From positions 10,748,987 through 10,812,986 of the forward strand of contig CM055896.1 of the NCBI GenBank assembly GCA_029582155.1: a stretch of 64,000 nucleotides of DNA. Reading direction: 5' to 3'. The stretch's first letter is position 1. Each line of letters begins with the position of its first letter. The notes beneath the pieces were generated by a model, which saw nothing but the letters and a program-made list of their open reading frames with translations, had not been told where the DNA came from and did no database searches. Of the stretch, positions 47,985 to 61,672 are shown piece by piece. Origin of the DNA: Panopea generosa (lineage: Eukaryota > Mollusca > Bivalvia > Adapedonta > Hiatellidae). Made by a program: the position numbers and the translations under genes.

Positions 47985-48612
47985 ACAGATCAAAATGCCA
48001 TAATTCAGTAAGAAATTATTAAATCAGAACATCAAATATACCGGCACATAATCTGGCTATTTACAGCAAGTTTCATTTGAATTGGTTAAAACTGTGGGAG
48101 ATGTTGTGTCCACATGGTGATGATCTTATGTGGAATGTTAAAAATAAGTTAAAATCAGAAAGGGCCATAACTCAATAAAAAATCATTGAATAAGAGCACC
48201 TAGACCGCACAATCATATTCAGATTATGTACCTGCTGTACAGCAAGTTTTATTTACATTTGGTTTAAAACTGTGAGAGGAGTAGCGTCCGCATGGTTGTT
48301 TGCCCAAAGTTAAAGAAACAAAGGGTCATAACTCCATCAAAAATCATTTTTCGGAACTCCAATATCACAGGCAAATATTCAAGTTTCATTTGTATCGCCG
48401 GGTAAAAACTGTGAAAGGAGTTGCGTTCGCGATGTCGTTAGTCAAAAGTATCGTATATGGTAAAATATAAGTTAAAAGAACAAAGGGCAATAATTCCATT
48501 AAGAATAATTTAATCAAAATGCCAAGACCACAGGCACATGTTCAGACAATGTACTTGCTGTACAGCATGCTTCATTTGAATCGATTTAAAACTATCGGAG
48601 CAGGTCAATTTA
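47985..48612 (+). repeat. 161-bp tandem repeat, about four units
   Basis: Unit starts at 47998, 48164, 48325 and 48486 on the phrase GCCATAACTC. Each unit holds the block acagcaagtttcatttgaat, then aaaactgtgagaggagttgc. Units are clearly diverged. A repeat of this wording is, as I recall, widespread in molluscan genomes; a single-unit echo (GGGGCATAACTCGGGC) lies at 62648. Confidence 0.8.
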
Positions 48613-51058
48613 AAAAAAAAATTACTTTTATTAACGTTTCATGAAATAGACACGAATACATAAAAGAGAAAATAAGGTTACATTATGAACCGCATCATTT
48701 TATCTTTTAAACTGCAAACATATTCACATTATATGCTTGCTGATTAACTGTAAACATATTCACATATTTACCTTCTTAATTGTATATCTAACCGAATATA
48801 AATCTCATCAATTTTACCATATAAACAATATAAAGAATATACCCAGCTTGGGACATTTTAACGATTAAATGAAATATTTCTCTTTATTTTGTTTTATTTT
48901 TGTTGATACTGTGTTATTTTGTTTGTTTTATTTGTTTATTAACTCAAATATATACAATAAAAGCAATTGTTATTTATTTTCCCTTCATATTGTCTTTTAT
49001 GATTTATTCATTTTTCAGCCAAGTAAGAAATCATATGACAAACATGAGATAGCCATCAAAACAGTATGCACAAAAACCATATAATTTATTATAGAATAAC
49101 ATAAAAAGTACAATATATACAGGTGTAACCCCACCATTGACTGTTTGAAGGCTTGGCATTTCATAGAGAGACCCAAATGAAAGAAGTGAAACTTACATTT
49201 TAATGTTTGTCAACCTTTGCATAACCAAAATATGATGTGAAAAGTAGGGGCCATGTGTCATATTAGATATTTTTTCTGCTCAGTGTGTACACTGTTGACA
49301 AAATGGAAGTAGTCTTCCGAAATAATTTAGTTATACCGCAATTTCAAAGCATCATTTTAAAAGCATAATTTGTTTTTTCGAAATTCACAATTCAAACATG
49401 ACAATGTTGTCAAAATGTTCATAATGCAAACAAAAATGCACTTTTAAAGAAGAAGGAACAATGCTTATTCGTAACCGCCATTATGCGACTACCCCACAGA
49501 GGCACTTCCTTATTCCGGTGGTACTATGTGATTACATGCTAATGTGAAATAAATCGCTACAGAGAAACTTAAAACCCTGCTTAAAACGCGTGTAAACCAT
49601 CTCACACAAGCGGCACATCATAAAACAAGACATCATATTGCCGTAGTAAAACATAAACATCTCAAAAGTCTGGTCGGTTTATATTTGTGAAGCATGCTTA
49701 AACGTGGATTTCATTCATTTAATTTGTCATTAAAAGCAATAGTTAAAAATACATGTAATACAAAGTGGGAAACTTTTGATGATTCAAGGAGAAATACTGA
49801 CATAAAGTATAGATGCTTAGAGCACACAAAGCCATTGCAAGTTAAATATATAATTTGGTGATCCAAGGATTATAACATAGATTTTAATCATTCGGAAATA
49901 CCAGAAAAATCCCACACCTGACGTGTATATACATGTAACGACGGTGTAAGTTTGATATTAATCTAAATATGTGTCCTAGAAATAATATAAATCAAAACAG
50001 CATTTTTTTCGAAAATTCATATAATGAATTTCACCGGTTTAACTACACATCTATTGTATTTGGGTTATATACACTTTGGTGAGGAGTTGGCAACAACATT
50101 ATTGTATTTTTATCGATTTTATTCAGTCTCATCATTTAAAATTACAAATGGCGACGATTATACTAAGGGGTGTAACTATTTAACACATGTACATGTAAAC
50201 ACTTATAATAAACACGAATTACAAGAATTGTTACAAATTTATTATCTACATATTCTTTAGATCATCCTATGTTTGTTTAGTCATTATCCAATGATAAATG
50301 CGGGTGCATAAAAAATGGTTCACATAACACTTGTAATACGTATCGGACCAAAACGCAACGAAAGGCCTATGTCTATTTCCCACAGTGTTTAGGATAATAT
50401 TTATTTATTTAAGAAATTGTAGTCAATAATCTTTAGAATGTGAAACAAAGACAAAACTCTAGAAAGTTTCAGATATACAATTGATATCTGTTTTGTCTCT
50501 AGAGTTGTATTTATTTATAAAACAAACATATAAATGTCAGTAGTTGAATTTTGTGAACAACAGACGAATAGATAAAATTCATAACTGCGAAAAACGGTAT
50601 TTGATTCAAATGCAAAGAAAATATGCACATGTCAAGTTGATGGCTGTTTTTGTTTTCATGCTTTTATAGAGAGCTTAAATATGTTATATAACATGGCTGT
50701 TTTTGATAATTCAAGGGCAGAAATTAATCAACCGATTAAGCCAATTTTAAAGTTGTCCAAGATGTTGTGTTTATAGAACTTTATTGTTTATAATTGATGG
50801 GGATACAATGACGAATTCAGGTGCTGGAGTGCGCACAGGCAAATAACACAATATTTGATCATTTAAAGACCAAGACTAAGACAATAATCGAATTTTGGCT
50901 AGTTAGATATGCTACAGGTTCTATGGTTTTAAACTTGCAATGTAAGTCTATCCCAGGACATGATATCTCCCATATCTAGTTTATAACCCTCCCCCACTCC
51001 CCCCCCCCCCCCCCCAGCCCACCCCCTCACCCCGGTATGAAAAAGCAAAAAGCACTTT
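48613..51058. other. No gene seen
   Basis: AT-rich. A small hairpin (CAGATAT/ATATCTG) lies at about 50470. No coding signal. Confidence 0.5.
51000..51016. repeat. Poly-C tract
   Basis: A run of about 16 C within a C-rich stretch at 50990-51033, just before promoter-like copy 2. Confidence 0.9.
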
Positions 51059-51227
51059 GCCTCCCCCACAATTCATAACAATTGAACACTGTCTAAACTG
51101 TGACGTCATTCAAACTTTCAGTTGAAGCAACTGACCAATCAACGTGCTCAAATGTGGCTTGCCCAACAATGCTATTTAACGGCACTAAATGAGAGAACTC
51201 AAGAGTTTTACAGACTAAAGTTTTGTG
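51059..51227 (+). promoter_or_regulatory. Promoter-like cassette, copy 2 (CRE, CCAAT, TATA)
   Basis: Homologous to the block at 14928: cccacaattcat, CTGTGACGTCATTCAA, CAGTTGAAGCAACTGACCAA, AATGCTATTTAAC and ACAGACTAA are conserved, with drift between the boxes and none within CRE or CCAAT. An open frame of 86 codons (51336-51596) lies downstream but shows no recognisable domain. Confidence 0.55.
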
Positions 51228-51744
51228 AACGGCAAGTAAAAAACACAGGTTTTTGGTGCATGTTAACTCATAACTCAGACATTTACTTTTTCAATTAGTG
51301 CAGAAGATACAAATGAAAAACACAGTGTATAAAGAGTGAAAGATAACGATGGACGAAAGACGGTGTACAGGATAATTTACCTTGAACGTTTTGTTTATTT
51401 GTTGAACAGAATTTCTTGCAAACGTTTTTTAAGATATGTATATAGGTTGATATATATCTGTAAAAAAATGTTCTGCCCACTAAAGTTAGCGGAGTGTAAT
51501 TGTTTTATATCCAGCAGAGAAAAATGGAAAAAAATAACGGAAACGCGTGACATGAAAATTACTGCCAAATATAAGTTCATTTTGTACAATATCTAAAAAT
51601 TAAAATATGATTTTCTATCAAGTTGTTGTGGGTAAACTAGTTATATCTTATACACAATAGAATCGTATTACTTTTATGATTTATAACATGTACAAATGAA
51701 ATAAGGTTTATATATTATACGTCACATACAACAACTAATTTTGT

Positions 51745-52115
51745 ACTGTTCTTCATATAGAGACATGCACTGGATACATTACCAATGGTTCTAAATCTGT
51801 CTTGTTCTTATAGATAGTCCTCTGTTGGTCCAATAATGAAGAAAAACAACATAGGGTTGACGAGGTTGCTTTTTACAATTTCATTACGCATCTTTAAACT
51901 GTTAGGGCTTCATCAAACAGTTCTCAATGTCATCCAAACTTGGCAAAAATCATTAAAATTTTCCAATGTTCCCGTATGCACAAAGAAACTTGACATTTAA
52001 TTCCTTTTAAAAAGAAAATCCCAACCGCTTTACACTGCTCTAATTTCTTAGGCGTAAGAACCTTGTTACTGTCATGTAAGGGGGTAATTCTTAAGTGAGA
52101 CCTTGAAATACATGT
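51745..52115. repeat. Dispersed repeat R2, copy 1
   Basis: About 370 bp homologous to 61284-61672: shared gttggtccaataatg/tttggtccaaatatg, catagggttgac, tgtcatccaaac, ttccaatgtt and a common end near gtgagaccttga. No TIR or coding frame stands out. Confidence 0.75.
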
Positions 52116-54840
52116 GATGAATAAATATTCCATATTGTAAAAGCAGATTTTAAACGGATTAATAGGATTAATGTTATGTTAATGCAAAGAACAATTCGCA
52201 TAATAACAAAAGATATTCTAGGCCATTACTGGCAATTCCTTGAACTACAAACACATGTGAACATGCAAGAACATCTTATACTCTTCGAGGACATGTATCT
52301 CTATATAATCCTTTGTCCTCCTAAATATATGAAACAAGATTCCTAATGTTTTTCGTTCTCATTTATCAACCGAAGACAGATGAGAATCTTTTCTGTAATC
52401 GAATGGTTATCACGACTGGTGACCAAGGAATCAATCTCATCAATTTGTGTACCAGTAATTGCATGCCAGAAAAACATACAGCCCTATCCCTCATTCGACA
52501 TTGTACTAAGGCTAATTTCATTAAAAAATGTGTGATCGCCATTGTGTTTCTTGTGTTCAAAGACTTAGTGAAAACAGAAATCCCGCAGAACATTGGCTTC
52601 AAAGTGTTAATTATATACAGATGTACTTTAAACTACCATATTACATAATGATGAATTACAAATCGTAAAACTTCCTGTTGTATGCATGTTTACCTTTTAA
52701 ATACACAGATGTTATCTCAATTGTCATTTTCTCCAAGGCTGTAGGATATTTTTGCAATTATATCAAACCTAGACATGATCATATATATATGTACATAGGA
52801 AACTATTCTGATATTGCGATTTTCACATATTTCATTATAATTGAATCTGTACTTTACTTAAAAGCCTCATCATTAAACTTCTGAAATGCACATTTTTTTA
52901 TATTAACACAGATGATGGCTATTAAATGTGTTTATAGTATTGCTAAAACCATTCCTGCAGACCCATTAGTGACTGTTTTCAAAAAAGTGATACAAAATAT
53001 AACTTTGATCGAAATGTGTATTTCCTAAACGGGCGGACCGAGCTTTTAACTTTTGTTTACATTTTTGTAATTTTGTTATGACTCGGTTGCTTTCGGACTG
53101 TATCTCCACCAATGTTCGGAAGTACGAAAGTGAATACATGTATTTTGATGCGCACATATTCAGATTCTCAGATTCGGCAAAGAAGATATAGAAGACAGAG
53201 AGACATCACTTTATGATCATTAATAACATAACAATGGTAGAAAATAAGACAACTTTACTCTCTGGAGATTTTTTATTATACAGTTGGGGCATAATGAAGT
53301 GTTATACATTTAGGTGATGTAACAGTTTATTTTTAAAATAAGCGGACTGCAGTAGAAGTGTGCATATTAAAACCGTTAGATAAAGGGTTCGTTAACAATA
53401 TTCGTAAAGTTACCGCTTGACTACATGTAACACTATGCATCGTTACTGGGTTTTCTTTTTTTTAGAAAATGAAAAGTGTTGTCTAAAAAAACTTTTTCGA
53501 GCGTAGTAAGAATTATATTTTTTATACGCACTGAGAAACAATGAGTACCGAATACTAGTTTGGTCTGGTGACTCTTGCTAAGGATCCACCCTCGCATATA
53601 CACTTGAAACTATTGCACACGCTATTAAGTCACGATTTACTTGTTGAGAGGCTACCAAGGGTTGTTTGTTTAGTACACTTATTATGTTTCCCTGCAATGA
53701 ATTTGCTCGTGGATTTCAGTTCATTAATACACTGAGAGGGAAAAAAGGGGCTGTTCTTAAAATCTTCAACCGCAAGCGGTTATTTAATTTCTAACCACAT
53801 CCCTTACAGCTCCCCATACTATGTTTCTCTCTGAAATGAATTGGTCGTAAACTACCGAATGACGCGTTAACGAACAACCTTCGTAACTCACTCTTTTCTG
53901 TTGAAGGTTTTTTTCGAAAAGAGACGAACATTTATTTGTAAACAAAATCCGTTGTTAACTACTAATAATGTGCTTTATAATTATTTTTTCCCTTGCAAAT
54001 GTTCTCAGGGATCAAATAAACATGTATTCTATCATCTGGAAGAGTAAAACCGACTTAAATAAAACTTAAAACGACCGTTCTGGAAGTTTAATGAACCTTT
54101 AAAAATGGTTGTCTAAACATATAGTTTTTCTTACATTTACTTCCGCGAAAAATAATCCAATGCACGAACCTAAATTACAAAATATATATTTAAGAAAATG
54201 TTTTAGTTTAAGGGCTAAATTGATATGAACAAAATTATTTAAAACTGCCATGTCTCGATTTTGTCAAATTGTTGATTAAATTTGATTTTGTAAGAATTCT
54301 GAAAAGTCTGCGACGTTTACAGAGGTCATTGAAGGACAGTGAACCCGGGAATAAATGATGCTTTCTAAGTGAACAAAAACATGGTAATATAAAGCATGGT
54401 TGTATGTAATCAATGATTACATTCAGAAGCTAATAGTATCCGTCGTTGTTTTGTCTAGAGACAAAAACATACACATTGCATGACCCGACACGAAACGGAT
54501 TAGGTTTCTATTAATCTAATTAAGCTCAAATTACTACGTCTAATTACTCTGAAGTATAAACACTATTCTGAGTTACAGGCTTTTATACATTATGAAGAGG
54601 TATAAAATAATAAAACTACATACGTTATGCTGCTGTTGATCTACAATGGAACATTATACACTATACTCGTTTTGATAATGAATATTTTATATAACAACAA
54701 TTCTGTATATGAACATTAGTCAATCAAGCGGATGTGTAATAAGTGCCGTAGTTTGGATGTAGAATATTCACACGACGGGCAGGAGTGAATTTTCTGAACG
54801 GGGTTTGATGTTATTTTCTTAACACATTTAAGATTCGTAC
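52116..54840. other. No recognised gene
   Basis: Overlapping frames of 100 (+, 52346-52648) and 78 codons (-, 52366-52602) occupy one less AT-rich stretch, possibly an old repeat. The rest is featureless. Confidence 0.4.
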
Positions 54841-54945
54841 GGCATATCAAGTTTTATTGGTGGAGGAAGACCTCTAAATGAATCTGAGTAGAAACACCGT
54901 CCTTCTTAAAGTAACTGGCAAACTTTCTCTAATTTTTTGAGCGAA
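54841..54945 (-). mobile_element. SINE family 3 body beside the 37-bp minisatellite
   Basis: Minus strand: GTTTGCCAGTTACTTTAAGA, GACGGTGTTTCTACTCAGAT and AGGTCTTCCTCCACCAATAA match the body of the copy at 43370. Its head runs into the minisatellite. Confidence 0.65.
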
Positions 54946-56092
54946 CGAGACTCGAGACTACCAATTTAGTGATAAGATGTAAGTGATCTTGAGACTGCCA
55001 ACCTAGTAGTGTGATGTAAGTGATCTTGAGACTGCCAACCTAGTGATAAGATGTAAGTGATCTTGAGACTGCAAACCTAGTGGTGAGAGGTAAGTGATCT
55101 TGAGAATGCCATCCTAGTGGTGGTGAGATGTAAGTGATCTCGAGACTGCCAACTTAGTGGTAAGTTGTAAGTGATCCTGAGACTGCCAACCTATTGGTGA
55201 GTTGTTAGTGATCTCTAGACTGCAAACCTAGCGGTGAGATGTAATTGATCTCGAGACTGCCAACCTTGTGGTGAGATGTAAGTGATATTGAGACTATCAA
55301 CCTAGTGGTGAGAGGTAAGTGATTTCGAGACTGCCAACCTAGTGGTGAGATGTAAGTGGTCTTTAGACTGCCAACCTAGTGATGAGATGTAATTGATCTT
55401 GAGACTACCAACCTAGTGGTGAGATGTAAGTGATCTTGAGGTGGTGAGATGTAAGTGATCTCGAGACTACCAACCTAGTGGTGAGATGTAAGTGATCTCG
55501 AGACTACCAACCTAGTGGTGAGATGTAAGTGATCTCGAGACTACCAACCTAGTGGTGAAATGTAAGTGATCTCGAGACTACCAACATTGTTGTGAGATGT
55601 AAGTGATCTTGAGACTACCAACCTAGTGGTGAGATGTAGTGATCTTGAGACTATCAACCTAGTGGTGAGATGTAAGTGATCTTGAGACTATCAACCTAGT
55701 GGTGAGATGTAAGTGATATCGCGACTACCAACCTAGTGGTGAGATGTAAGTGGTCTCGAGACTATTAACCTAGTGGTGAGATGTAAGTGATCTTGAGACT
55801 ACCAACCTAGTGGTGAGATGTAAGTGATCTCGAGACTACCAACCTAGTGATGATATGTAAGTGATCTTGAGACTATCAACCTAGTGGTGAGATGTAAGTG
55901 ATCTCGAGTCTACCAACCTAGTGGTGATATGTAAGTGATCTCGAAACTGCCAACCTAGTGGTGAGATGAAAGTGATCTTGATACCATCAACCTAGTGGTG
56001 AGATGTAAGTGATCTCGAATCTACCAACCTAGTGGTGAGATGTAAGTGATCTCGAGACTGCTAACTTAGTGGTGAGATGTAGTCATCTTGAG
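54946..56092. repeat. 37-bp minisatellite derived from a SINE head
   Basis: About 31 units of roughly 37 bp, consensus GACTACCAACCTAGTGGTGA then GATGTAAGTGATCTCGA. The unit corresponds to the B-box/variable-arm part of SINE family 3 as preserved at 43463-43495 (CTACGACCTTAGTGGTGAGA, GGTTAGT). Right end at the sequence cacctcagcctcggagg. Some units are shortened (near 55441, 55638 and 56080). Confidence 0.88.
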
Positions 56093-58824
56093 ACTGCACC
56101 TCAGCCTCGGAGGAACATAAGAATGAAACGATGGCATTGAATGTTTAGGTTACTCCAAGATAGAACCTCACAGTTTATTCCGCCACAACGCATGAAATAT
56201 GATATAGATTCAAATATTGGGACCACTGACATAATTCAAATTACAGGCTATTTTATTGGGACCATTCAGTATGAAAATAAGCAATCTTGACATTCTCCCT
56301 TCTACATCAACGTATTTTAACTAACTGAGTAAAGTATATTCAGTATCTATAACGGTTTTAGAAAGAGCCCAAAGGTGGAAGATTAAATCCATATTCCATA
56401 ACGACTCCCTTCACATAAACAACATGTCACATCCTATTGTACTTCATCGATGTGACTTTATATAAAACTTATATATTTTATTGTTTGGATTTATTTGATT
56501 AATTGGCAAATCTAAATCTTCTATTGGTGCACCTTATTGTAAATGCGTGATTTACATATATATAACTATATGTATATAAAAACACAAAAATGCAACAAAA
56601 TATACCAATCTGCATTGCATATCATACTAAATATTCATTAGTGTTCATTTACATATAATGAAATGTTATATTTTCGGAATAGCCAAGCACACTTCGAAAA
56701 CTGCTTAGATGTTGTCATTCTTTCTGAGCCAATAAAATCGCTCAGATTTTTTTAAAAAATATAACATCATTTAATATAGAACGACATGACCGGCAAAAGA
56801 TGTCAATATATAATTAATCAAACTAAGCCGGTAAGAAGTTACATTGAAATGTTCTACTTCTAGCCTTAACCTTTACGCAATAAAACATACTAGTGTGTTA
56901 TTGAATGTAGTGTGTTTATACATAGTTCAATACTAAAAGCAATGTAGTACTGGCTGCTCAAGCCAAAAATCACAGATTCGGTCCTTTGGCCTCTCGAAAC
57001 CAGCACTTAGTACTTGTTCAACCAGGGTTATGGACTAGAGGGTGATTAATTCAAATTCTAAGTTGGTATTGCAATCGAGATAAAATACATTTATATAAAG
57101 AAATAACCTAAATATAAAAAATATTTCCCAGAAATGTGCTGTATCTTTAACTAAATTTTGAAGAATACTGATTTGATTCCTTCAAAAGTATGGCTTGTGT
57201 CAATATTGAGCTTCCATATCTATCCATACATTTGTAACTTTCCTCTGTATATATACGAAATGATATATCAGTTTGATATTTCATTAACGAATTACGTGTA
57301 ATAAGACAACAACAACATGCAATATTTTAAAAATGCTTGATGAATTATAACATCCGTCCCGAACTAACTTATGACACACATATAGAGTAGCATGCATTTG
57401 GTGATTTTCATGTTAAGCAATAATTGTATTAGAAACATCAAAGTTATAATACATATATATGTTTGATATTTAAAATACATTGCAATGACTGAACTCGTAC
57501 AGGAATGCTATTCACAAAAATACAATTTAAATGTTACATGTTTATTTCTACTTTTGTAACACGGTTGTAGATAGAAAATGTCATTACTTACATGATACAT
57601 AAGCAAACCGAATTTGTCTTAACATGTGTTATTGTACGTTTTAACAAATAATTGACGTCTTAAATTTGAATAAAATTGCATGAAAAAAAATCATTTCAAC
57701 TTTAACGGAATATAATAAATATAGTTTACACGTGCGCTGGATAAGTTTACATATTAACCACAACACCTTGATTGATAAATATTTACTTCAACATTTATCT
57801 AAAATGATGAGAATATCTAAGAATGTACATGTGCATCATGCAATTATATACAAACATCAATTTACTGCGAATTTACCAAGTCTAATGCAAACAGTTTAAA
57901 CAAATTTGAATATTGTTTATATAACTTATAACGTATTGTGAAACGTTTCTACAAATATCGTGCACGTTAGAGGAACGATTTGTTTGGCATCCAACGCCTC
58001 ATTATCATTGATGCTGTGCTTTAATCTGAGTGAATGAAGTGCATTTATTTGCACAACTTATTATGTAGTGATATCTTGATTCAATTAATTATAAAAGCTC
58101 ATGGAAATGTCTTTATTTTCCCATTTGCCAAATCTTGTTAAAGCATTATATTAAAATGTAATTTTCATGCAGAGAAGTTTCTGCACTAGTTCATAATTAT
58201 TACCAGTTTGCTATTTTGCATTAATGCACTAGAGACCGGGCCGTGTTCCACAAAAAAACTTAAGATAAAATTCACCGCACGTCAATTTGACAATATCCTC
58301 GTTGGTTGTTCAAATGTTGATAAATGTTTAAATAATTGCACGATTTGAGCCAAAATTTGGTTCATTTGGATGAATATTTAAAACATTATTAATAACTGTT
58401 GGTTTACGTTTTCCACTATGTTTGTCAATTTGGGATACAAAAACGATCATTTGAAGAAAAAAATGCTTTTTATCCCAAAATTAAAGTACAGACCACCTAT
58501 TTAGATTTGTGAAATATGCTTAAGTTAATAAAGATAAAGCACCAGCATGGGATCTATGTTAATTAAATGATAGGAAAGCATTCGAATAAAACATTCTAAT
58601 ACTAATGGGTACAACCTTCCAGACGTCTAGATATGTTGTTGCTATTTTACATACAAAACATCTGTATGAACAGAACACACAATAAATGTCAGATTGAACG
58701 TTATCGCATCGATAACACACATATGAAAAAAAATCAGAATTTAAAATATAGACACAAACATATTATCATACGCTAGAATATAAGTTATGTATAACAGTAT
58801 TGTATGTTTAAAATTACTGATATA
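56093..58824. other. No gene seen
   Basis: AT-rich; nothing recognised. Confidence 0.55.
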
Positions 58825-59012
58825 CAGTCAAACCTGTCTAAAGCAGCAACAGCAAGTCAAGGAAAGGTGCACAAGTGGCCTTTTAAGACAGGTACATGTA
58901 TTGCTTAATGCATGTTAATTTACCCTGAAAACATAGAAATGGGAATAGAAAATGTGATGGCTTAAGACAGTAGGATACTTTATAGAGGTGACTGCTTACA
59001 CAGGTTTAACTG
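58825..59012 (+). mobile_element. MITE family A, full copy
   Basis: The best-preserved copy: 188 bp, CAGTCAAACCTGTCT at the left, CAGGTTTAACTG at the right, TA on both sides (58823-58824, 59013-59014). It contains the family's inner blocks, including tggccttttaagacaggt and acatagaaatggga. Confidence 0.75.
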
Positions 59013-59117
59013 TATGTTGATGAAAAAAATGCTACATGTATGATCAGTATGTATGATCATTCTTAATGACATATATTTATATTAATTGCATTTTATTTCT
59101 CAAAGAAAAACATTTGC

Positions 59118-59345
59118 AGCTGGGCGGAGTTATAAAGGACCAAGTGGTATTTCATTGGTTGCATGATCTGGTTTTGCTGGTGCGCCGTTATGATGTCACG
59201 AGATTCACGTGACGTTTGGCGTTAGGTACCAAAAAAATTTCGTGCAATCATTCATTGTGTTGACAATGTCGCTGTTACACTGAAGACACTTTCCGTGTAG
59301 CTTCATGAGTAATGCCTGCATTTTTATTTCAAAATGGCAAACTAC
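59118..59345 (+). promoter_or_regulatory. Promoter-like segment
   Basis: Within about 100 bp: GGGCGG, TTATAAAGG (TATA-like), ATTGGTT (inverted CCAAT), TGATGTCACGAG and CACGTGACG (CRE-like and E-box). An ATG at 59334 (M-A-N-Y-V-T-V-W-C-K) reads only about 15 codons. There is more CpG here than in the surrounding DNA. No gene could be linked to it. Confidence 0.3.
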
Positions 59346-59912
59346 GTAACAGTTTGGTGTAAAACAATCAGAAAGTAAATGTAAATTTAAGACTAGTATT
59401 AAAAGTCCAGATTTGAGTTATCATCGAGTAATTAAAAAAAAATAAGTCTTGTTTAATATTGCCATAGCTAATGTTTTTTATCACCAGATCAAGACAAAAA
59501 TATATTCTTAATCTTAAACTGGAAAAATGGGCGTCTGATTCATATTTATACCATGGTTTGCTCCTGACAGTGAGTTCATTAATAAAAGTGACTTTGCAAC
59601 TATGTTTTGCCATGCGTCTAATGCTGTTATGCCATTCCCTCAATATTGGTTAGACAACTATGATTGCACAGATGTGGATGTCAGTGTTAATTTAATAACG
59701 ATACTAACATTAAAAGCTTTTACTACACTATTGCTAACGGAAATATATGGCATACAATTTCATTTTGTAAATTGTATTAATATGTTGTAAATCCAGACTA
59801 AGTTTAACTAGTATACACATCTTTATATTAATAAGAAAATAAGAAAAGAACATGCATGCCCAATAGGAGACATAGCATTCACAAGGAACAGGTATCAAAA
59901 TATAATAAACTA

Positions 59913-60024
59913 CAGTCAAACATGTGCCAATGGTCACCTCTATTAAATAAACACTTGTCTTAAACAGCCACGTTTTTTAACCATTATTTTAGCTTTAAAC
60001 AATCTCTATTAAGATATTTGACTG
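59913..60024 (-). mobile_element. MITE family A, internally deleted copy
   Basis: 112 bp between TA pairs (59911-59912 and 60025-60026), with TIRs CAGTCAAACAT and ATTTGACTG. The inner block tggtcacctctattaaataa is the complement of the right end of the other copies, so it lies in reverse. It is a shorter internal-deletion form. Confidence 0.6.
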
Positions 60025-60026
60025 TA

Positions 60027-61283
60027 TGTTAATATATGACATATTTAAAATAGGCCTTGGTAAAATATATAGAATAACTCTTGTAAACTTTGGCTATGTA
60101 TACTTTATATAAACGTATAAATAGAGACTATATCCCGTAAACTTGAGATGTATCATCTCTTTACCACTTTCATAGTCAAACTTCTATGACTAGATAACAC
60201 ATACTGATTGATTCATTCGACTTAAACACCAGTTGAACATTCTCTAAATATGTCTAAGATTTAGATAGAATATTTATTTGTTTACCTTTTATTGAAATGA
60301 AGATTATTAAGACTAGAATTGAGATAGTTTAAACATATACATATTAAGTGGTTGTCCAATCAAAGAGATATTTAAAGAGCATGAAGGAATACAAATACAT
60401 TAAAGGTATCCTTTTATTTCATGTTATAAGATTATAACGTCTATACATATAAAACGCAAACTGTGTTACCTTTACATCTAAGCATTACGACGGGGTTGAA
60501 TTTAAACGCGTTTTGAATAGATATTGAACATTCAGGTCTGATTGCGCAAACAAGCTCTGCTATAACGTTCATGAATATCACATAATTAAACTTCAATCAT
60601 TCATTTTATTGTAATATAACCGAATAAAAAGAGGGCGTGTTCATGTTTATTTATTTTTCAGATGATTTATAATTGATGCCGGATGTTAAGAAATAAACTA
60701 TCTTAAACTAGCAATAAAACTTATTATAATTACGTAAACACGGATTTCAAACATAATTTCAGATGTAAAGTATTTGCAGGAGTATGCGATTTTTAACTAG
60801 GGTGAGTCAGAACCAATCTGCAGTTATAGTTAAGTTGATGTTTAAGTTAATGACTTGTAATTAGTAGTTAATGGAGCAAGTTTATAAAAATCAATCACAA
60901 AGAATATAAATGTTAAGATTTTGACGTATTCATCATTTAATCAACGTTTATTTGAATCACTTTGTAAGAGTTATTGGGTTTGGAATGTGGGGTTTTCTGC
61001 GATATTTTGTCTGGTTTTGACATTATTCCAAAGTTCAATGTCAAATAAAATATACTTGTATTTTGATGTTAAATACTTGCACGAAATACATTCAGTGTTT
61101 GTAATGATTAGAGTAGATAACATTGGTCAATCTGGCCAGGTTTATGACGAAAATGTAGTAGAAAATGTTTGGACCAGAAATCACGCCTTCCTCTCGGCAG
61201 TCAGATGCAGCATTCACATATTTTGAACTGTTATACGTGAAGTTGGTACTTGACGTCTCACACATAAACTAATTGTGTAGTCT
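60027..61283. other. No recognised gene; 101-codon frame
   Basis: A + frame at 60921-61226 starts from TTG and has a hydrophobic patch (FSAIFCLVLTLFQ) but no recognisable domain or promoter. Confidence 0.35.
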
Positions 61284-61672
61284 TCTACATTTAGAGACAT
61301 ACACTTCTGGAACACTGAACATTTTAAAAGTGTCTTGTTTCCAGAGACAGTTCTCATTTGGTCCAAATATGCAGGAAAAAATATGGGGTTGACCTGTTTG
61401 CTTTTTTATAATTTCGAAGCTTTGATGACACCCCGTGTACTACTATTTTTAAACTGTAATATCTGCATCTAACAGTAACCAATGTCATCCAAACATAGCA
61501 GAATTCATAAAGTTGTTCCAATGTTCTCATGTGTACAAAGATATTTGACCATTTTAAGCATTTCCAACAAAAATTATGACCAGCCATTTACACAGCTCTA
61601 ACTTCGTGGGCGCAACAACATTGCTACTGTCGCTAAGGGGAAGTAATTGCTACATGTAAGTGAAACCTTGAC
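61284..61672. repeat. Dispersed repeat R2, copy 2
   Basis: Second copy, same orientation, about 9.5 kb from the first. It carries about 40 extra bases near 61425 (ttgatgacaccccgtgta). Confidence 0.75.

Noticed and set aside
52346-52648. 100-codon frame as a gene
   Set aside because: An equally good 78-codon frame lies opposite; no domain, splice site or promoter. Possibly an old repeat.
60921-61226. 101-codon frame as a membrane protein gene
   Set aside because: It starts from TTG, has no recognisable domain, and AT-rich DNA easily yields hydrophobic stretches.
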